From positions 4,492,501 to 4,556,500 of the forward strand of contig NC_056766.1 in the NCBI RefSeq assembly GCF_018687715.1: 64,000 bases of DNA, given 5' to 3'. The DNA comes from Carya illinoinensis (Eukaryota > Streptophyta > Magnoliopsida > Fagales > Juglandaceae). A program made the position numbers and the translations under genes. Shown here piece by piece: positions 45,180 through 57,589 of this stretch (position 1 is its first letter; each line of letters opens with the position of its first letter). The notes beneath the pieces were generated by a model that had not been told where the DNA came from, did no database searches, and saw only the letters and a program-made list of their open reading frames with translations.

Positions 45180-48100
45180 TCAGGAAGAGTCCGTTTATAT
45201 GATTTTTATGCTTGCACTTTGTTTGATTCGGGTGCATCTCAGTCGTTTGTGTCCTCTACTTTTGCACAGATATGCAATTTGGTTACGGGACCCTTGCAAA
45301 AATCATTAGTAGTGACTCTCCCAAACGGTTAAGTGGTGTGGTGTTCTAAAGTTGCGATGTCCTTTGAATTTTGGTGGAAGGACACTTGATGCAAATTTGG
45401 TTGTGTTCAAATTGTTGGGATTTGATATTATCCTTGGAATGGATTGGCTATATTGATATTATGCAAGTATTAATTGTAGAAGTCGAGTAATTAGCTTTCA
45501 ACTCCCGGATGGTGATTATTTAGAATTTGTGGGAAGTAAACTAAAGGAAAGGCCGGTAGTTATATCGGCAATCCAAGCGAAAAGAGATATTGCTTGTGGA
45601 GCGGAAGCCTTTTTGTTCCAAATGGTGTCTACGCCATCTGAGAAAAAGTCTCTAGTAAATATCCTAGTTGTGGAAGAATTTCCTAACATGTTTGTGGATG
45701 ATTTGCGTGGGTTACCTCCTGTTCGTGAGTTGGAGTTGGCTATTGACTTGGAACCTAGAGCGGCTCTTGTGCATAAAGCGCCTTACTGTATGGCCCCAGC
45801 TGAGTTAAAAGAGTTGAAAGTTTAGTTGCAAGAATTGGTAGATAAGGGGTTTATTCTGCCAAGTACTTCGCCATGGGGTGCGCCAGTGTTGTTTGTTAAG
45901 AAGAAATATGGTACTCTAAGAATGTGCATTGATTATCGAGAACTCAATAAGGTGACCATCAAGAATAAGTATCCTCTCCCACGGATCGACGATTTGTTTG
46001 ATCAGCTTCAAAGAGCAGCTATCTTCTCGAAGATTGATTTGAGATCAGGATACTACTAGTTGTGGATAAGAGATAAGGATATACCCAAGACTGCTTTTAG
46101 ATCGAGATACGGGCATTATGAGATTAAAGTGATGCCTTTTGGGTTAACTAATGTCCCTGCAGCTTTTATGGATTTGATGAATCGGGTATTTCGACCTTAT
46201 TTGGATTCTTTTGTGGTGGTTTTCATCGATGATATTTTAATTTATTCTCAAGATTTTGAAGAACATGCTTATCATCTCCGTTTAGTACTTGGAAAGTTAA
46301 GAGAACATCAGTTGTATGCAAAGCTTAGCAAATGTGAATTTTGGTTGAAAGAAGTCAAATTTCTTGGACATGTAATTTCCTGAGATGGTGTGGCCGTTGA
46401 TCCTAACAAGATAGAAGCTATTTTGTCATGGTAGCGCCCATCGACCGTGCGTGATATTCGAAGTTTCTTGGGACTTGCCAAATATTATCTAAGATTTGTG
46501 TAGGGATTTTCTCGATTATCCGAACCTCTCACTGCTTTGACTAGAAAGAATGCAAAGTTTATTTGGTCAGACAAGTGCGAGAGAAGTTTCCAAGAATTGA
46601 AGAAGAGACTGACAACTGCACCGGTGTTGTCACTTCCAAAACCGCACAAGCCATTTGTAGTTTTCAGAGCGATGCATCTAAGTTTGGATTGGGTTGTATT
46701 CTTATGCAGGAGGGACGAGTTGTTGCTTATGCATCTCGTCAACTGAAAGATCATGAGAAGAATTATCATACACATGATTTAGAATTAGCAGCGATTGTGT
46801 TTGCTCTTAAGATCTGGCGGCACTATTTGTATGGAGAAGTTTGTGAAGTCTACACTGATCATAAGAGTTTGAAACACTTATTTTCTCAGAAGAATCTCAA
46901 CATGAGGCAGAGGTGATGGTTAGAGTTAATTAGTGATTACCAGTGCAAGATCAAGTAGCATCCAGGGAAAACAAATATAGTTGCAGATGTTTTGAGTCGG
47001 AAGTCGCACTTGGAAGATGAAGTTGAATCGTCAGGATTGGATTCACTACTTTGCGGGATGAGAAGGCTTCTTATCGAAAGTTCACAACAAGAGGAAGTAT
47101 TATCTTCAATTCTTGATATTCGAGTAGTTGATTTTGATGAATTGAAGACTCTTCAAAGGAAGGACCCAAAGCTACTAGATATTAGAAAGAGAGTCAGAAA
47201 ATCTAGAGGGCCATTGCATTATAGTATGGATAAGGATGGAATTCTTCGATTTTGAGATTGTAGAGTAATCCCAAAAAATTCAGAATTCAAGGAGCGAATT
47301 ATGGTAGAAGCTCATGCGGCCACCTATTTAGTTCATCCCGGCAGCACGAAGATGTATCTAGATGTGAAGAAAAATTATTGGTGGAAAGGGATGAAGAAGG
47401 ATATCGCCTTGTACATTGAAAGATATGACACATGCCATCAAGTCAAGGCTGAACATCAAAGACCCGCTGGTATGCTTCAACCTCTCCCTATTCCTGAGTG
47501 GAAATGGAATGACATTACTATGGATTTTGTAGTGGGCTTACTGAGGACTCCTAGTGGAAAGAACTCGGTTTGGGTGATTGTTGACCGGTTGACTAAGAGT
47601 GCTCATTTCTTACTTGTTAATAATACTAGTTCCTTGGGAAAGTTGACTCACATGTATGTAAAAGAGACAGTGCGGTTGCATGGGGTACCCAAGGTTCACA
47701 TCCCATTTTTGGAAGAGTTTACAGGCAGCTTTGGGTACTAAATTAAAGTTTAGTACTACATATCACCCTCAGACGAACGGTCAATCAAAGCGCACTATTC
47801 AGACCCTTGAGGATATGTTGCAAGCGTGTGTTATGGAATTTCAAGGAAGTTGAAAAAATCATTTGCCGCTTATAGAATTCGCTTATAATAATAGTTTCCA
47901 TGATTCCATCCAGATGGCTCCTTATGAAGCTTTTTATGGGAGGAAGTGTAGATCACCTTTGTGTTGGGATGAAGTTAGGGAGAATAAGATAATTGGATCC
48001 GAAATAATTCAGGAAATGCAAAGTTAGGTTCGGATTATAAGAGATAAAATGGTGGCAGCTCAGAGTCATCAGAAAAGTTATGTAGATATGAGAAGGAGAG

Positions 48101-48330
48101 AATTATCTTTTGAGGAAGGTGATTGGGTTTATCTCGAAGTCTCTCCTATGAAAGGAGTTAAGCATTTTGGTAAAAAGAGGAAACTGGATCCGAGATATGT
48201 TGGCCCTTTTCAGGTTTTGGAGAAGGTAGGGCCCGTCGCTTATAGAATTGCATTGCCATAATATTTTGGGGAAATTCACGATGTCTTTCATGTATCGTCA
48301 TTGGATAAGTTTGAGACCCAAGTTGAAAAG
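45180..48330 (+). pseudogene. Gypsy pol remnant: protease, reverse transcriptase, RNase H, integrase
   Basis: Protease DSGASQSFV lies near 45230. Reverse transcriptase follows from about 45830 ([40 protein letters not shown], then [10 protein letters not shown] near 46211). RNase H begins near 46660 ([25 protein letters not shown], then HPGKTNIVADVLSRK). Integrase has WWKGMKKDIALYI, a zinc-type C..C, WNDITMDFVVGLL and VIVDRLTKSAHFL. After about 47740 the frame is broken repeatedly. A C-terminal block (RKLDPRYVGPFQVLEKVGP, then HDVFHVSSLDKF) precedes the deletion. Order and motifs indicate a chromovirus-like gypsy; the chromodomain itself is not preserved. Confidence 0.92.
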
Positions 48331-50619
48331 ACTGGATCTCATTTTCTTTTTTTCCTTTTCCTCTTTTTCCTTTTTCTTTTTCTTCTTTTTCTTTCTTTCT
48401 TTTTCTTTCTTTTTCTTCCTCCCCTGCCTTCCAGCCCTGCGACCCCCCTTCACTGTTCTCTCTCCGTGCGTTCTCTCCTCCCAACCCACCACCGTCCGCC
48501 TGAGTCTGGCGTCACCATCCACCTTGCCGGCTTCCCCTCACACCGACAACCACTTCCCTCCAATCCCAGCTCCTGCCTCGCCGCCACCTTCCCCCACAAA
48601 CCTCTTCAAGCCGCGGCCTCCTATTGCTCCAACCCCGCTATCCGCGGTTTTCAGGCCACCGCACCACGGCCAATCACCTACTCCCTCACCGGCGACCTTT
48701 CCCCTATCCTAGTCTCCAGCCCCAGTGATCCCTCTCTCTCCCCGTGGCATTGGAAACCCATTCAGGTTCTTTGTCGTTCCCCCACCATCGCTCCACTAGC
48801 GGCAACCACCTCTTCACCACTTCATTACCAACCTCCCAGCTACCCAAACCACCCATCCTCAGCCCTGATCTGCCAGCATTGTAGTCCCTTGAGCTCCACC
48901 ATTTTTTTGCCTATTTTAGCCTTCAACCATCACCTACGCCGCCACCCATGGCCAACCACCACCACCAATAGTTTCACAAACACTCCTAAGCCATTCCCTA
49001 GCAATCGCTAGTCTTCATTTGTCCTCGTTCAGAAGTGGGTATTTTCTAACCCAGGGCCACAGTGCTTTTACACGGTTACGTTGCTTTTCTGCCACCTTTT
49101 GCAACCCTTTGATCTTTCGAAAAATATTATATAGCGCTGTAAGTATTTTTCAAACTTCATTTAAGATTTAAATACATCATTGCTTTTTCAATAAATTGTG
49201 ACTGGTTGGTTATGCCGAACTGAGTCCGAGGAGTCGGGTGTCGAATGAATTGGAGGACGAAGTTATTTGTATGTTGGTTGATGTTGAGATTTTTTGAATA
49301 TTTTGTGTCTTGATGTGTGCATTGCATAGAGCATGCATGTTCATGTTTGAAAAAGGAAAATTGGACTTTTCGCATAATGGCATACATGTACATATGTTGA
49401 ATATTGGAAACTAGGTCTTCATGTATAAATGGATTTTTGAGTGCGTGTATATCACGATCCCAAGTTGAGATGGGGCATTATCTCGGTGGAGCTCTTCTGG
49501 TCATTCGAGAGCGCAATATATTGAGTGATGTACCCTGAGTTGTCACTGGGCGACAATGAGAGTGGACAGGATAGTAACGCTCTCGTGTCAACTCCGTGGC
49601 CCCTCTGTTGGCGGGGCTAGAGGATGCTTGGCTACGTACGCGCTGGGCATAGAACTGGACATCTCTCGTTACAAAGTCACATGCATGGTCGTTACCCATT
49701 GTGTGACGAACGGAGACAGGGTGTGCGAATGACCCCTAGGGGAGTTCATGGTGCGTTCGGTTAATAAAAATGGATTTTGAGTTGAGACTTAGATTTTGGG
49801 TCATTTTCTGAGAAAATGGGGAGGAAAAGTGTTAAAGGGAATTTTTGGGCCAAATGTGATTTTTGGCGTGAGTTGGAAATGAATTATTTTTAGGAAATAT
49901 TATTTTTGGATCTCATGCATATGACATCATGTTCATGCATATTATTGAGTTTTAATGTATTTTTATCTTGAGGGTGTTTGGATTTTTACTTACCTGCAGT
50001 ATCATCTTTGGTACCATAGACTTTGATGCAGATGAGGAGGAGAAGGCTGAGCCTGAGGAGGTGGCTCCGCCGGAGGACTTATTTGAAGTTGCTTGTAGTA
50101 TTGGAAAATATCTTCCTTGCCTCTATATTATGTACTTTGGATTTGTGGCAATGTCGAAACTTGTAGTATTTTGATACGCTTGTTTTAAGCGAGTTTGAAT
50201 TTTAACAAAATTCTTATGCTTAGTTGAAAGACTTTTTATTAGACTTTGATGTAGATGAGGAGGAGGAGGCTGAGCCTGAGGAGGTGGCTGAGCCTGAGGA
50301 GGTGGCTCCGTCGAAGGACTCATTTGGAGTTGCTTGTAGTATTGGAAAATATTTTCCTTACCTCTATATTATGTACTTTGGATTTGTGGCAATGTGGAAA
50401 CTTGTAGTATTTTGATACGCTTGTTTTAAGCGAGTTTGAATTTTAACAAAATTTTGGTACTTAGTTGAAAGACTTTTTATTACCGTTGCGTTATTTTTAT
50501 GTACACGTGTTGCATATACACACGCTTGGCACTTGGCATTGGAATTGCTTGACCCGTGTTGTCATCATCCCGACGTCTCGATTTCCCCATGTCCGTACGT
50601 GGGAGTTGAGGGAGTCACA
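48330..50619 (+). repeat. 3' LTR of the gypsy element, 5'-truncated, with internal duplication
   Basis: Alignable with the 5' LTR from the pyrimidine tract onward (about 41865), so roughly the first 330 bp are missing together with the polypurine tract. A 223-bp unit is tandemly duplicated (50019-50241 and from 50242). The second copy has an extra repeat of 18 bp, GCTGAGCCTGAGGAGGTG. Confidence 0.88.
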
Positions 50620-50624
50620 TATAT

Positions 50625-51890
50625 ATCTACATATTGATTTTAATGATAACAAATGAATTAAAAGAATAAATGAGTCTCAAACTCAAGTTGTCTATACAAT
50701 GGAGTCAAGCACATCAAGGAACCAAGCATGAGTAAGAAGGGAACAAGTTCACATTAAAGCTCATAGCGTAATTTTGTACATCTATTGAAAATTCAAAATT
50801 AGAATTAAGGCTCAAAATTAACATTTTGTCATAAAGCATTAAATTACATTTTCCACATATGCATAATATTTTTGAAAATTAAAGTTGAATTTTTGAAAGA
50901 TGATTCATTGTCATCTTTCACATGTACATATCATGAATAAAAGTTTGAATTTTAAAAATATTAAAGATTATTAATTGTCATCTTTCACATGTGCATATTT
51001 TATTTGAAAATTTTCAAAAGTGATTGATGCTCTTTTTGACTTATGCAAAAGGTAGATGATTTTGTTTAAAAAATTTGAAAAGTAAATAATATTCCTTTTG
51101 TCATATACGAAAAGTAAAGGGATTAGATTTAAAATATTTGAAAAGTGAATGATGTTATCTTTGACAATTGACAAAGAATAAACTTTTATTTGAATTTTTT
51201 GAAAATTGAATGATGTTGTTTTTGACATATGCATCTTTTTAAATTTGAATATGAAGTTTCATATGTCTATAAATAGCTCAATTGATTGTAGGGATGCCAA
51301 ATATGCCATTCCTTTATGCTATGGATTTTATTGATGTTTTGAGGAAAAAACATGCATTTGGAACCTACAAAGAGATTGTAAGGAGAATTCTCTTACTTTT
51401 TAAAACTCAATGATGATATATATACATATATACAAAGTTGTTCATGTAATTATTTTACTGATTACCTCATGTTTATGCCAATTTTTAGGAATTGTTCTTG
51501 ACTACGAGGGAAGATAAAAAGTTTAAGACTTGAATATCCTTGAGTTGAACAGATCTGGGAAGAACAAAAGTACAAAAGTATCAAACTTGGCCCCTTTCAT
51601 TATTTTGTATTTTTTACATGTTTCAAGGCTATGTAATGGGTTGTGTTATGCTTGGAGAAATTATTCATTTTTTTGTAAAACTCATGTTTGTTGTTCTTGA
51701 CTTGTCACTTAAGATGTTTTGTGTACACACTCAATCAATTTGTTATGGTTAAGAATTTGATGGGATTTTCATTTTTAGTGGAAGATTTTTCTTTTTGTAG
51801 CTTTCATATTAATTTTCTTGATTTTACATGACCATTTGCTGCTAAGTGAAGGCAAATACTACTTCTCCAAATCAAAATGGCATTCAAACA
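50625..51890 (+). repeat. Continuation of the copia 3' LTR beyond the nested gypsy
   Basis: Begins with ATTGATTTTAATGATAACAA, the typical start zone of SIRE-type LTRs, and has a TATA-like CTATAAATAG near 51267. The right boundary is not defined. AAATTTTTGAAA-type phrases repeat with AATGATGT spacing between 50930 and 51230 in this noncoding DNA. Confidence 0.5.
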
Positions 51891-52217
51891 GCTATTAGGG
51901 ATGATTTTTTTTCTTTTTTTTGTTCCAAATTAAATCCATTCAAATGGGCTTTTTTTTTTTTTTTTTTGCCTTTGAACAATGATTAGGCCAAAAAAAATAT
52001 CCTTTCAAATGCTTTCGAATAGAGATGACAAATTTTGTTCTAAAATATATTTTTTAGGTCGAAATTCAGGATTTCATCCTAGAAAACTTTTTGGGACAAG
52101 CTAGCGATGAAAAAATTTCATCCGAAAATACTTTTAAGGGGGAAATTGAAATTTTTTGGGACCTTAAAGAGTAAGTTTGTTGTAGGGATGCTGGATGATT
52201 GTGGCTTAAGGATTGAT
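51891..52217. other. Noncoding remnant next to WAK 3' flank
   Basis: Contains a poly-T run and phrases such as AAATTTCATCCGAAAATAC and GAAATTCAGGATTTCATCC, which resemble subterminal sequence of non-autonomous DNA transposons; weak evidence. From about 52187 to 52217 the sequence matches the WAK 3' flank at about 59228 (GATGCTGGATG..TTGTGGCT). Confidence 0.3.
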
Positions 52218-55200
52218 TGTAACAACCCGCTAGAAATTCAATTGTGAAATTTCTATTGACTTTAGGAACCTCGTGAAGACTCTATAAGCTTTCACGAATC
52301 CACTAATCGCATAGGTTTTAGCCTGTCAACATAGTTAGTGTTATCACTCACTATGGTGCCAGAAATGCGATTTTAATTATTTGAGATAGTTAGAAGTGTC
52401 AGAATACATTATAGTCTACACCAATAGGCTTAATTGAATATTTAGGATTTTTCAGTACTAAGTTTATTACGTTTATTACGTTTATTTTTGGAGTGAATAG
52501 TAACCTCGGTAAATGTACTAAGCGCAGTGTTTTCAAAATCACAGTGTGAAATGTCCAAATTAGGTTAGCGATATTTTATTTGGACACTTGGCAAGATCTT
52601 AACCACACATAATGAATAGTATTAGATACTTGGCACAAAGAGAAACCATTAGATGGAATTATCAAGGTGTGAGATCATGACACCTAAGCAAAATACACAT
52701 TTGGAAAATATCTTAAGAATAGAGATTTAAAATACACATGGAAAGATTTTAGCCACCTTACTCTTCCAAGTCTACTCCACATTTGGAAAATATATTGAGC
52801 TAATTTTTATAGATATTATTGGATAGAATATTTTGAGATAATCTTTTATAGATATTTTGGGTAGGAGAAAACCACACTCAACTCTCAACTCCAGCCTTAT
52901 CATCTCCCTTATCTCGTCCATAAGCATCTCCAGCCATCACCTACGAACTTATCTTCATTTACACGTTCCTTTAAAAGAATATCAAACACTTTCTCTCGGA
53001 CAGCTTTTAGGAGTTCTTTTGCACGCCCATTTCGAAGCTTTTGTAAGTATTTTATCATAAAGTCTCCTTCATATAAGTTGTTCCTTTTTGAGTCTAGTTT
53101 ACATGGATATCTTATTTGTCCCATTTTAAGATCAATTGTTCAGTCAAATATATTGTAAACTATAGAAAGGTCATTCTGGGAGAGAAACTGGAGAATATGT
53201 TATAGTTTGGAGTTTTTGACCAAGCTAATGGATAGATATTGGTCCGAAAGTTTTATGGAGTATCGTTAACATGTATATATGACTATTGGTTGAGGATTTT
53301 TGCATGATTAAAGGTTTTGATGAAAGATTTTCTTAGATTTAGAAAATTAGAAACTGGAAGAGGAAAAACAGTTTCTGTTTTGAGAAAGTTTAACTCTTTG
53401 GTGGTCTAAACCTATTCCAATGACTTTGATAATTTTGTTGGAGGATCCTAAGCATCTTATATACATATTAGAATATTATTTTGAAGATATTTGATGTTAG
53501 TCTCAAAGATATGAAATTTTATGCAAAGAGATATTCAGATAAGCCAAAGTGTGGATGTTCTTGGCTAAATTTATGTTTTGGTTAATTTTTAACCATGTGA
53601 TCTTGAATTAGAAGCTTATATATGTTTTAGGGCATCTTTTTAAACCATGTGATGGTTTGGTTTGAAGATCACATATTTATAAGTCATAGATCAAAAGGTT
53701 GATCAAAACAAGTTGGAAACAAAAAATCAATAGAAATAACATATGGGAATTTCGGCCCTATGGAGTTTTAATAGTTGTGATTAGTTTTAAATTTTTCTAA
53801 ATTGATATTTGAGTTGAGGATAAATTTTACATGAGGCATGTAAATTTTAGTGACTTTTGGAGTTAGTATGCCAAATCCTTAAGTTATGGGTAAAACGGTC
53901 ATTTTCCTACATGTAGAAAGTAAAATGGAAATTTTACTCTTTAAGTTAGTATTTTTCCATATTTCAAATTATTAGTGATTTAGTACTAACTTTTAGAATC
54001 ACTAATTACAGTTCCTCGTGATCGCGCTTGAGGTTTTATAAGAAACGCGGAGATTGAAGTAAGTTAGCTTTTAACTTACTAGCAGTCTACTATGTATGTG
54101 TGCTAAGTAAAGAAACTACCGTATATATATATATGTGTGTGTTACCATATATGCCATGCCATGCCAAGTTATCACATAATTGTCTGTTACATAAAATTTA
54201 TTCTGTCATCAGATTTTATCTGTTACATAATATATTATGTCATGTATTGTTGTACATTACAAGTACGTCATGCTAAGTATGCCATCTATTACATGTATGT
54301 CAAGTCATGTAATATTCACTGTTGCAAGTATGTCATGTTAAATATGTTGTCTATTATATGTTATGTCATGTTACGAAATGTTTCTATCTCAAGTTGGTCA
54401 TGTCTTTCAAGTTATGTTCAAGTCACGTTATGTTACGTCAGGGTTTCAGTCCTTTCGTATTCCAGTCACGTTTCATCTTGAGTACATTCACTTTGTGTAG
54501 AATACATGGGGCCACAACAACTGTGGAGTATGTATTTAACTACAATTGTGATGCGTAGAATACATGGGGCCACAACAACTGTGGAGTATGTATTTTTCAT
54601 GTTAAGTCAAGTTTGTGTAGAATACATGGGGCCACAACAACTGTGGAGTATGTATTTACACGTAGAATACATGGGGCCACAACAACTGTAGAGTATGTAT
54701 TTTTCATGTTAAGTCAAGTTTATGTAGAATACATGAGGCCACAACAACTGTGGAGTATGTATTTAACTGCATTGTGATGTGTAGAATACATAGGGCCACA
54801 ATAACTGTGGAGTATGTATTTACACATAGAATACATGGGGCCACAACAACTGTGGAGTATGTATTTACACGTAGAATACATGGGGCCACAACAACTGTGG
54901 AGTATGTATTTTTCATGTTAAGTCAAGTTTATGTAGAATACATGGGGCCATAACAACTGTGGAGTATGTATTTAACTGCATTGTGATGTGTAGAATACAT
55001 AGGGCCACAACAACTGTGGAGTATGTATTTACACATAAAATACATGGGGCCACAACAACTGTGGAGTATGTATTTTTCATGTTAAGTCAAGTTTGTGTAG
55101 AATACATGGGGCCACAACAACTGTGGAGTATGTATTTACACGTAGAATACATGGGGCCACAACAATTGTGGAGTATGTATTTTTCATGTTAATTCAAGTT

Positions 55201-55868
55201 TCAGAGCAAGTTCATGCTAAGTCAAGTTTCAGATCAAGTTCATGTCAAGTCAAGTTCAGTTCATGTTTCAATTTAAGTTATGTCAATTATGCTATGTTGT
55301 ACGCTAAGTTATGCTATAATTACTTATGAATTTGATTATGCATTTATGCTTTTACTGTCATCCATGCATCATTAGCCTGTGTGGAAGTTGTTTGTTAACT
55401 TGCTGATATTTGTAATCAAATCTCACTGTGGTAGTCCCAACTACCATTCCCACTCGAATGGTAGATCTTGTTACAGGATCTGAAGGAGGATCAGGAGCTG
55501 ACCAACTAGACACAGTCGACTAAACGACGGTGCGTCGTTAATGTTAATATAGTAGTTAAATTACTACTTGTACGATGGAGTTGCATCTCCAGTACTTTTG
55601 GATCATAACTATTTTGGACTAGTGTTATGATCTTAGTTGTTCAATGGGTCTTTATATATGAAGTATGTTTTAAGCATTTGGGATATTTTCAATTTGGTGC
55701 ATAGTATTGCTAAAGAAAAATTTATCCGCTGCGAATATTGCATAATATTAGATGCATGTTAGGAACATTGCATCTTATATGTCATGAATGGGGGCAGGTA
55801 ACCTGGTGTTGCATGTCTCGACGCTTCAAATGTCCGTCCAATCCCAAACGGAATTTGGGGGCGTCACA
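52218..55868 (+). mobile_element. Solo LTR, 3651 bp, in the 3' flank of a WAK pseudogene
   Basis: Starts TGTAACAACCCGC and ends GGGGGCGTCACA. It is flanked by TTGAT at 52213-52217 and 55869-55873, a perfect 5-bp duplication. There is no internal retrotransposon coding region or second LTR, so recombination between LTRs has probably removed the rest. The TGTAAC...GTCACA ends and length fit a gypsy-type LTR. The sequence on both sides is continuous WAK 3'-end homology, which shows exactly where it landed. It contains a minisatellite at 54497-55195. Confidence 0.9.
54497..55195. repeat. Hairpin-forming minisatellite, 13 units, with three linker types
   Basis: The core phrase GAATACATGGGGCCACAACA plus ACTGTGGAGTATGTATT occurs 13 times. 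Linkers between cores are of three kinds: a short CAC type, a medium ACTGCATTGTGATGT type, and a long TTCATGTTAAGTCAAGTTT type. They alternate in a partly ordered way, which suggests higher-order amplification. Within each core AATACAT and CCACA pair with TGTGG and ATGTATT, so every unit can form a small hairpin. Apparent ORFs across it are by-products of the repeat. Confidence 0.93.
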
Positions 55869-55873
55869 TTGAT

Positions 55874-57165
55874 TATCTACCATCATCCATTGGTGTTTAA
55901 TTTCCCATGCTATCAATGGTACCCTTCGAACAATAGCCAATGCTAACATCAATAGTTAAAGATTGCACAGATGTACTAATTAAGCAAATGCTCACCTTTT
56001 ACAATGTTGTGATTAGCTTTTTTCCTTGAATGCTTTTCCTTAACTCTCAGTCAATCCAGTTCAATTGCCACTTCTTTCATAGTACGTATGCCTATCGTCT
56101 CCTTTAACACTATGGCTTCTTTTTGCAACATTAGCAACTTTTTTGAGTTACTCGGCATTACTTCTATTGTGGATGTCATCATCAAGAATTTCCAATAGGT
56201 GATCCTCCTCTACCATGGATACAAATACATCGCTAGATTTCTCTCACTTTTAGCCCTAACAAAAGAAATTACTTTCTTACCTATTAATAACTCTACTAAA
56301 TAAACACCAAAGCTATAGATGTCACTTTTTTTTTTAGATGACTAGTATGAAAGTATTTTGGATCCAACCATCCAAATAATCCTTGCAGCAACGCAGTTAA
56401 TTGTGCCTTGTCATGAGGAAAGAGTCTTGAAGCTCCAAGGTTTGATACTTTTGCTGTGTCATTTTCATCCAAAAGTATATTTGCAGTTTTTACATCTCAA
56501 TGTATAATTGACATAGAAGCTTTACAATGCAAGTATGCAAGGGATCCTGCAGTTTCTGTTGCTATCGTAAGAAGTTTGTAACATGAGTAAGGAAGAACCG
56601 CTTTTATCACAAAGATGATTAGAAAGTATCCCATTTGTGATGAATTCATAGACTAGTAAGGGCACTTCTATTTCCAAACAACAACCTAAAAACTTAAACC
56701 ACATTTCTATGATTGATTTGAGTAAGCACAATCCTCTCATTTATGAATTGCTCAATTTGGCTTTGGTCCCAAATTTTGGACTTTGTAATAGCCACCACTC
56801 TATAATCAGCCAACAAAATTCCTTTGTCAACAACAACATAGCCTCCTTGGCCAATGACCCTACTATTGTTGTAATTTTCGGTTGCCTTCTCAAGTTCTTC
56901 AGTGTTGAAGATTTTTGTTGTCTGCATGGATCTTGAGTGATTTGGGAGTCTTTGCTGAAACATTAGGCCACTATTTGTTTGGAACCACTTCTCTTTGAGT
57001 TATGAGCGTTCTTTTCTGCAATACCCAATATACCAAAGAACATCCCATAAGGAGCACTAAGAGGCCATTGCTTATACGTGTTCCTATTAAAACATGCATT
57101 TTGACCATTTTGGTAGTTTCACATTTCTTGTTTTTTCAATCCAATTATACATCTTATTTTGTAAC
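55874..57165 (-). pseudogene. WAK kinase exon pseudogene
   Basis: Strongly similar on the minus strand to the two other kinase exons here, but degenerate. Pieces include [39 protein letters not shown], then [20 protein letters not shown] and [18 protein letters not shown]. The ATP-binding lysine context is VAITKSK rather than VAIKKSK, and the glycine loop lacks its last Gly (GQGGYV). Frameshifts occur throughout. The splice acceptor before the membrane segment is lost: ACAC replaces ACAG near 57078. The 3' flank is split by the solo LTR. It cannot encode a kinase. Confidence 0.93.
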
Positions 57166-57512
57166 TAGCCCTGCCCCATGATTGTTGGCAACGTCATACG
57201 AAGCCACTCGTAGGTCTTCTCCTCCGTATCTCTCTCCATATCTCCTTTGTCTGTCTCTTCTCTTTGTCTTTCTCTAGGTAACTAATATGGCGGCGCCGTG
57301 TCGCCGGCCATCGCCTACTAACATTGCCCCACTCTTTCTGTCGGCTTCTCCCACCTCTCGTAGACATCTCTCTATCCACCGTCCTTCGTTCCTCACAATT
57401 AGGGCTTCTAATGCCACCTCAACAAGCACACACACTACCGAAGAAACCCCACATCTAGCTCACTTCTGTAACTCACTCAGATCTGCCAGCGTCAACGCCT
57501 CCTTATTGCCCC

Positions 57513-57589
<77 letters not shown>

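Larger units (their letters stand above)
41534..50619 (+). mobile_element. Ty3/gypsy LTR retrotransposon, 9.1 kb, nested in the copia 3' LTR
   Basis: 5' LTR 41534-43733 (TGTGATACCCC...GCATCACA). A primer-binding site TGGTATCAGAGC starts at 43736. Gag, protease, reverse transcriptase, RNase H and integrase follow in gypsy order. The 3' LTR ends at 50619 (GAGTCACA). Flanking TATAT occurs on both sides (41529-41533 and 50620-50624), a perfect 5-bp duplication. The polypurine tract and the first part of the 3' LTR are deleted, with the junction near 48330. Many stops break the coding region, so the element is dead. Confidence 0.92.

Noticed and set aside
48298..49011. Long plus-strand ORF (236 codons) rich in Phe, Ser and Pro
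   Set aside because: Lies in the pyrimidine-rich part of the gypsy 3' LTR; the matching 5' LTR region does not conserve the frame. Composition artefact.
54137..55329. Several ORFs with repeated MGPQQLWSMY-type peptides
   Set aside because: Translation of the minisatellite in different frames; not a protein repeat family.
52218..55868. Complete retrotransposon
   Set aside because: No second LTR, primer-binding site plus coding region or polypurine tract; the target duplication brackets a single LTR.
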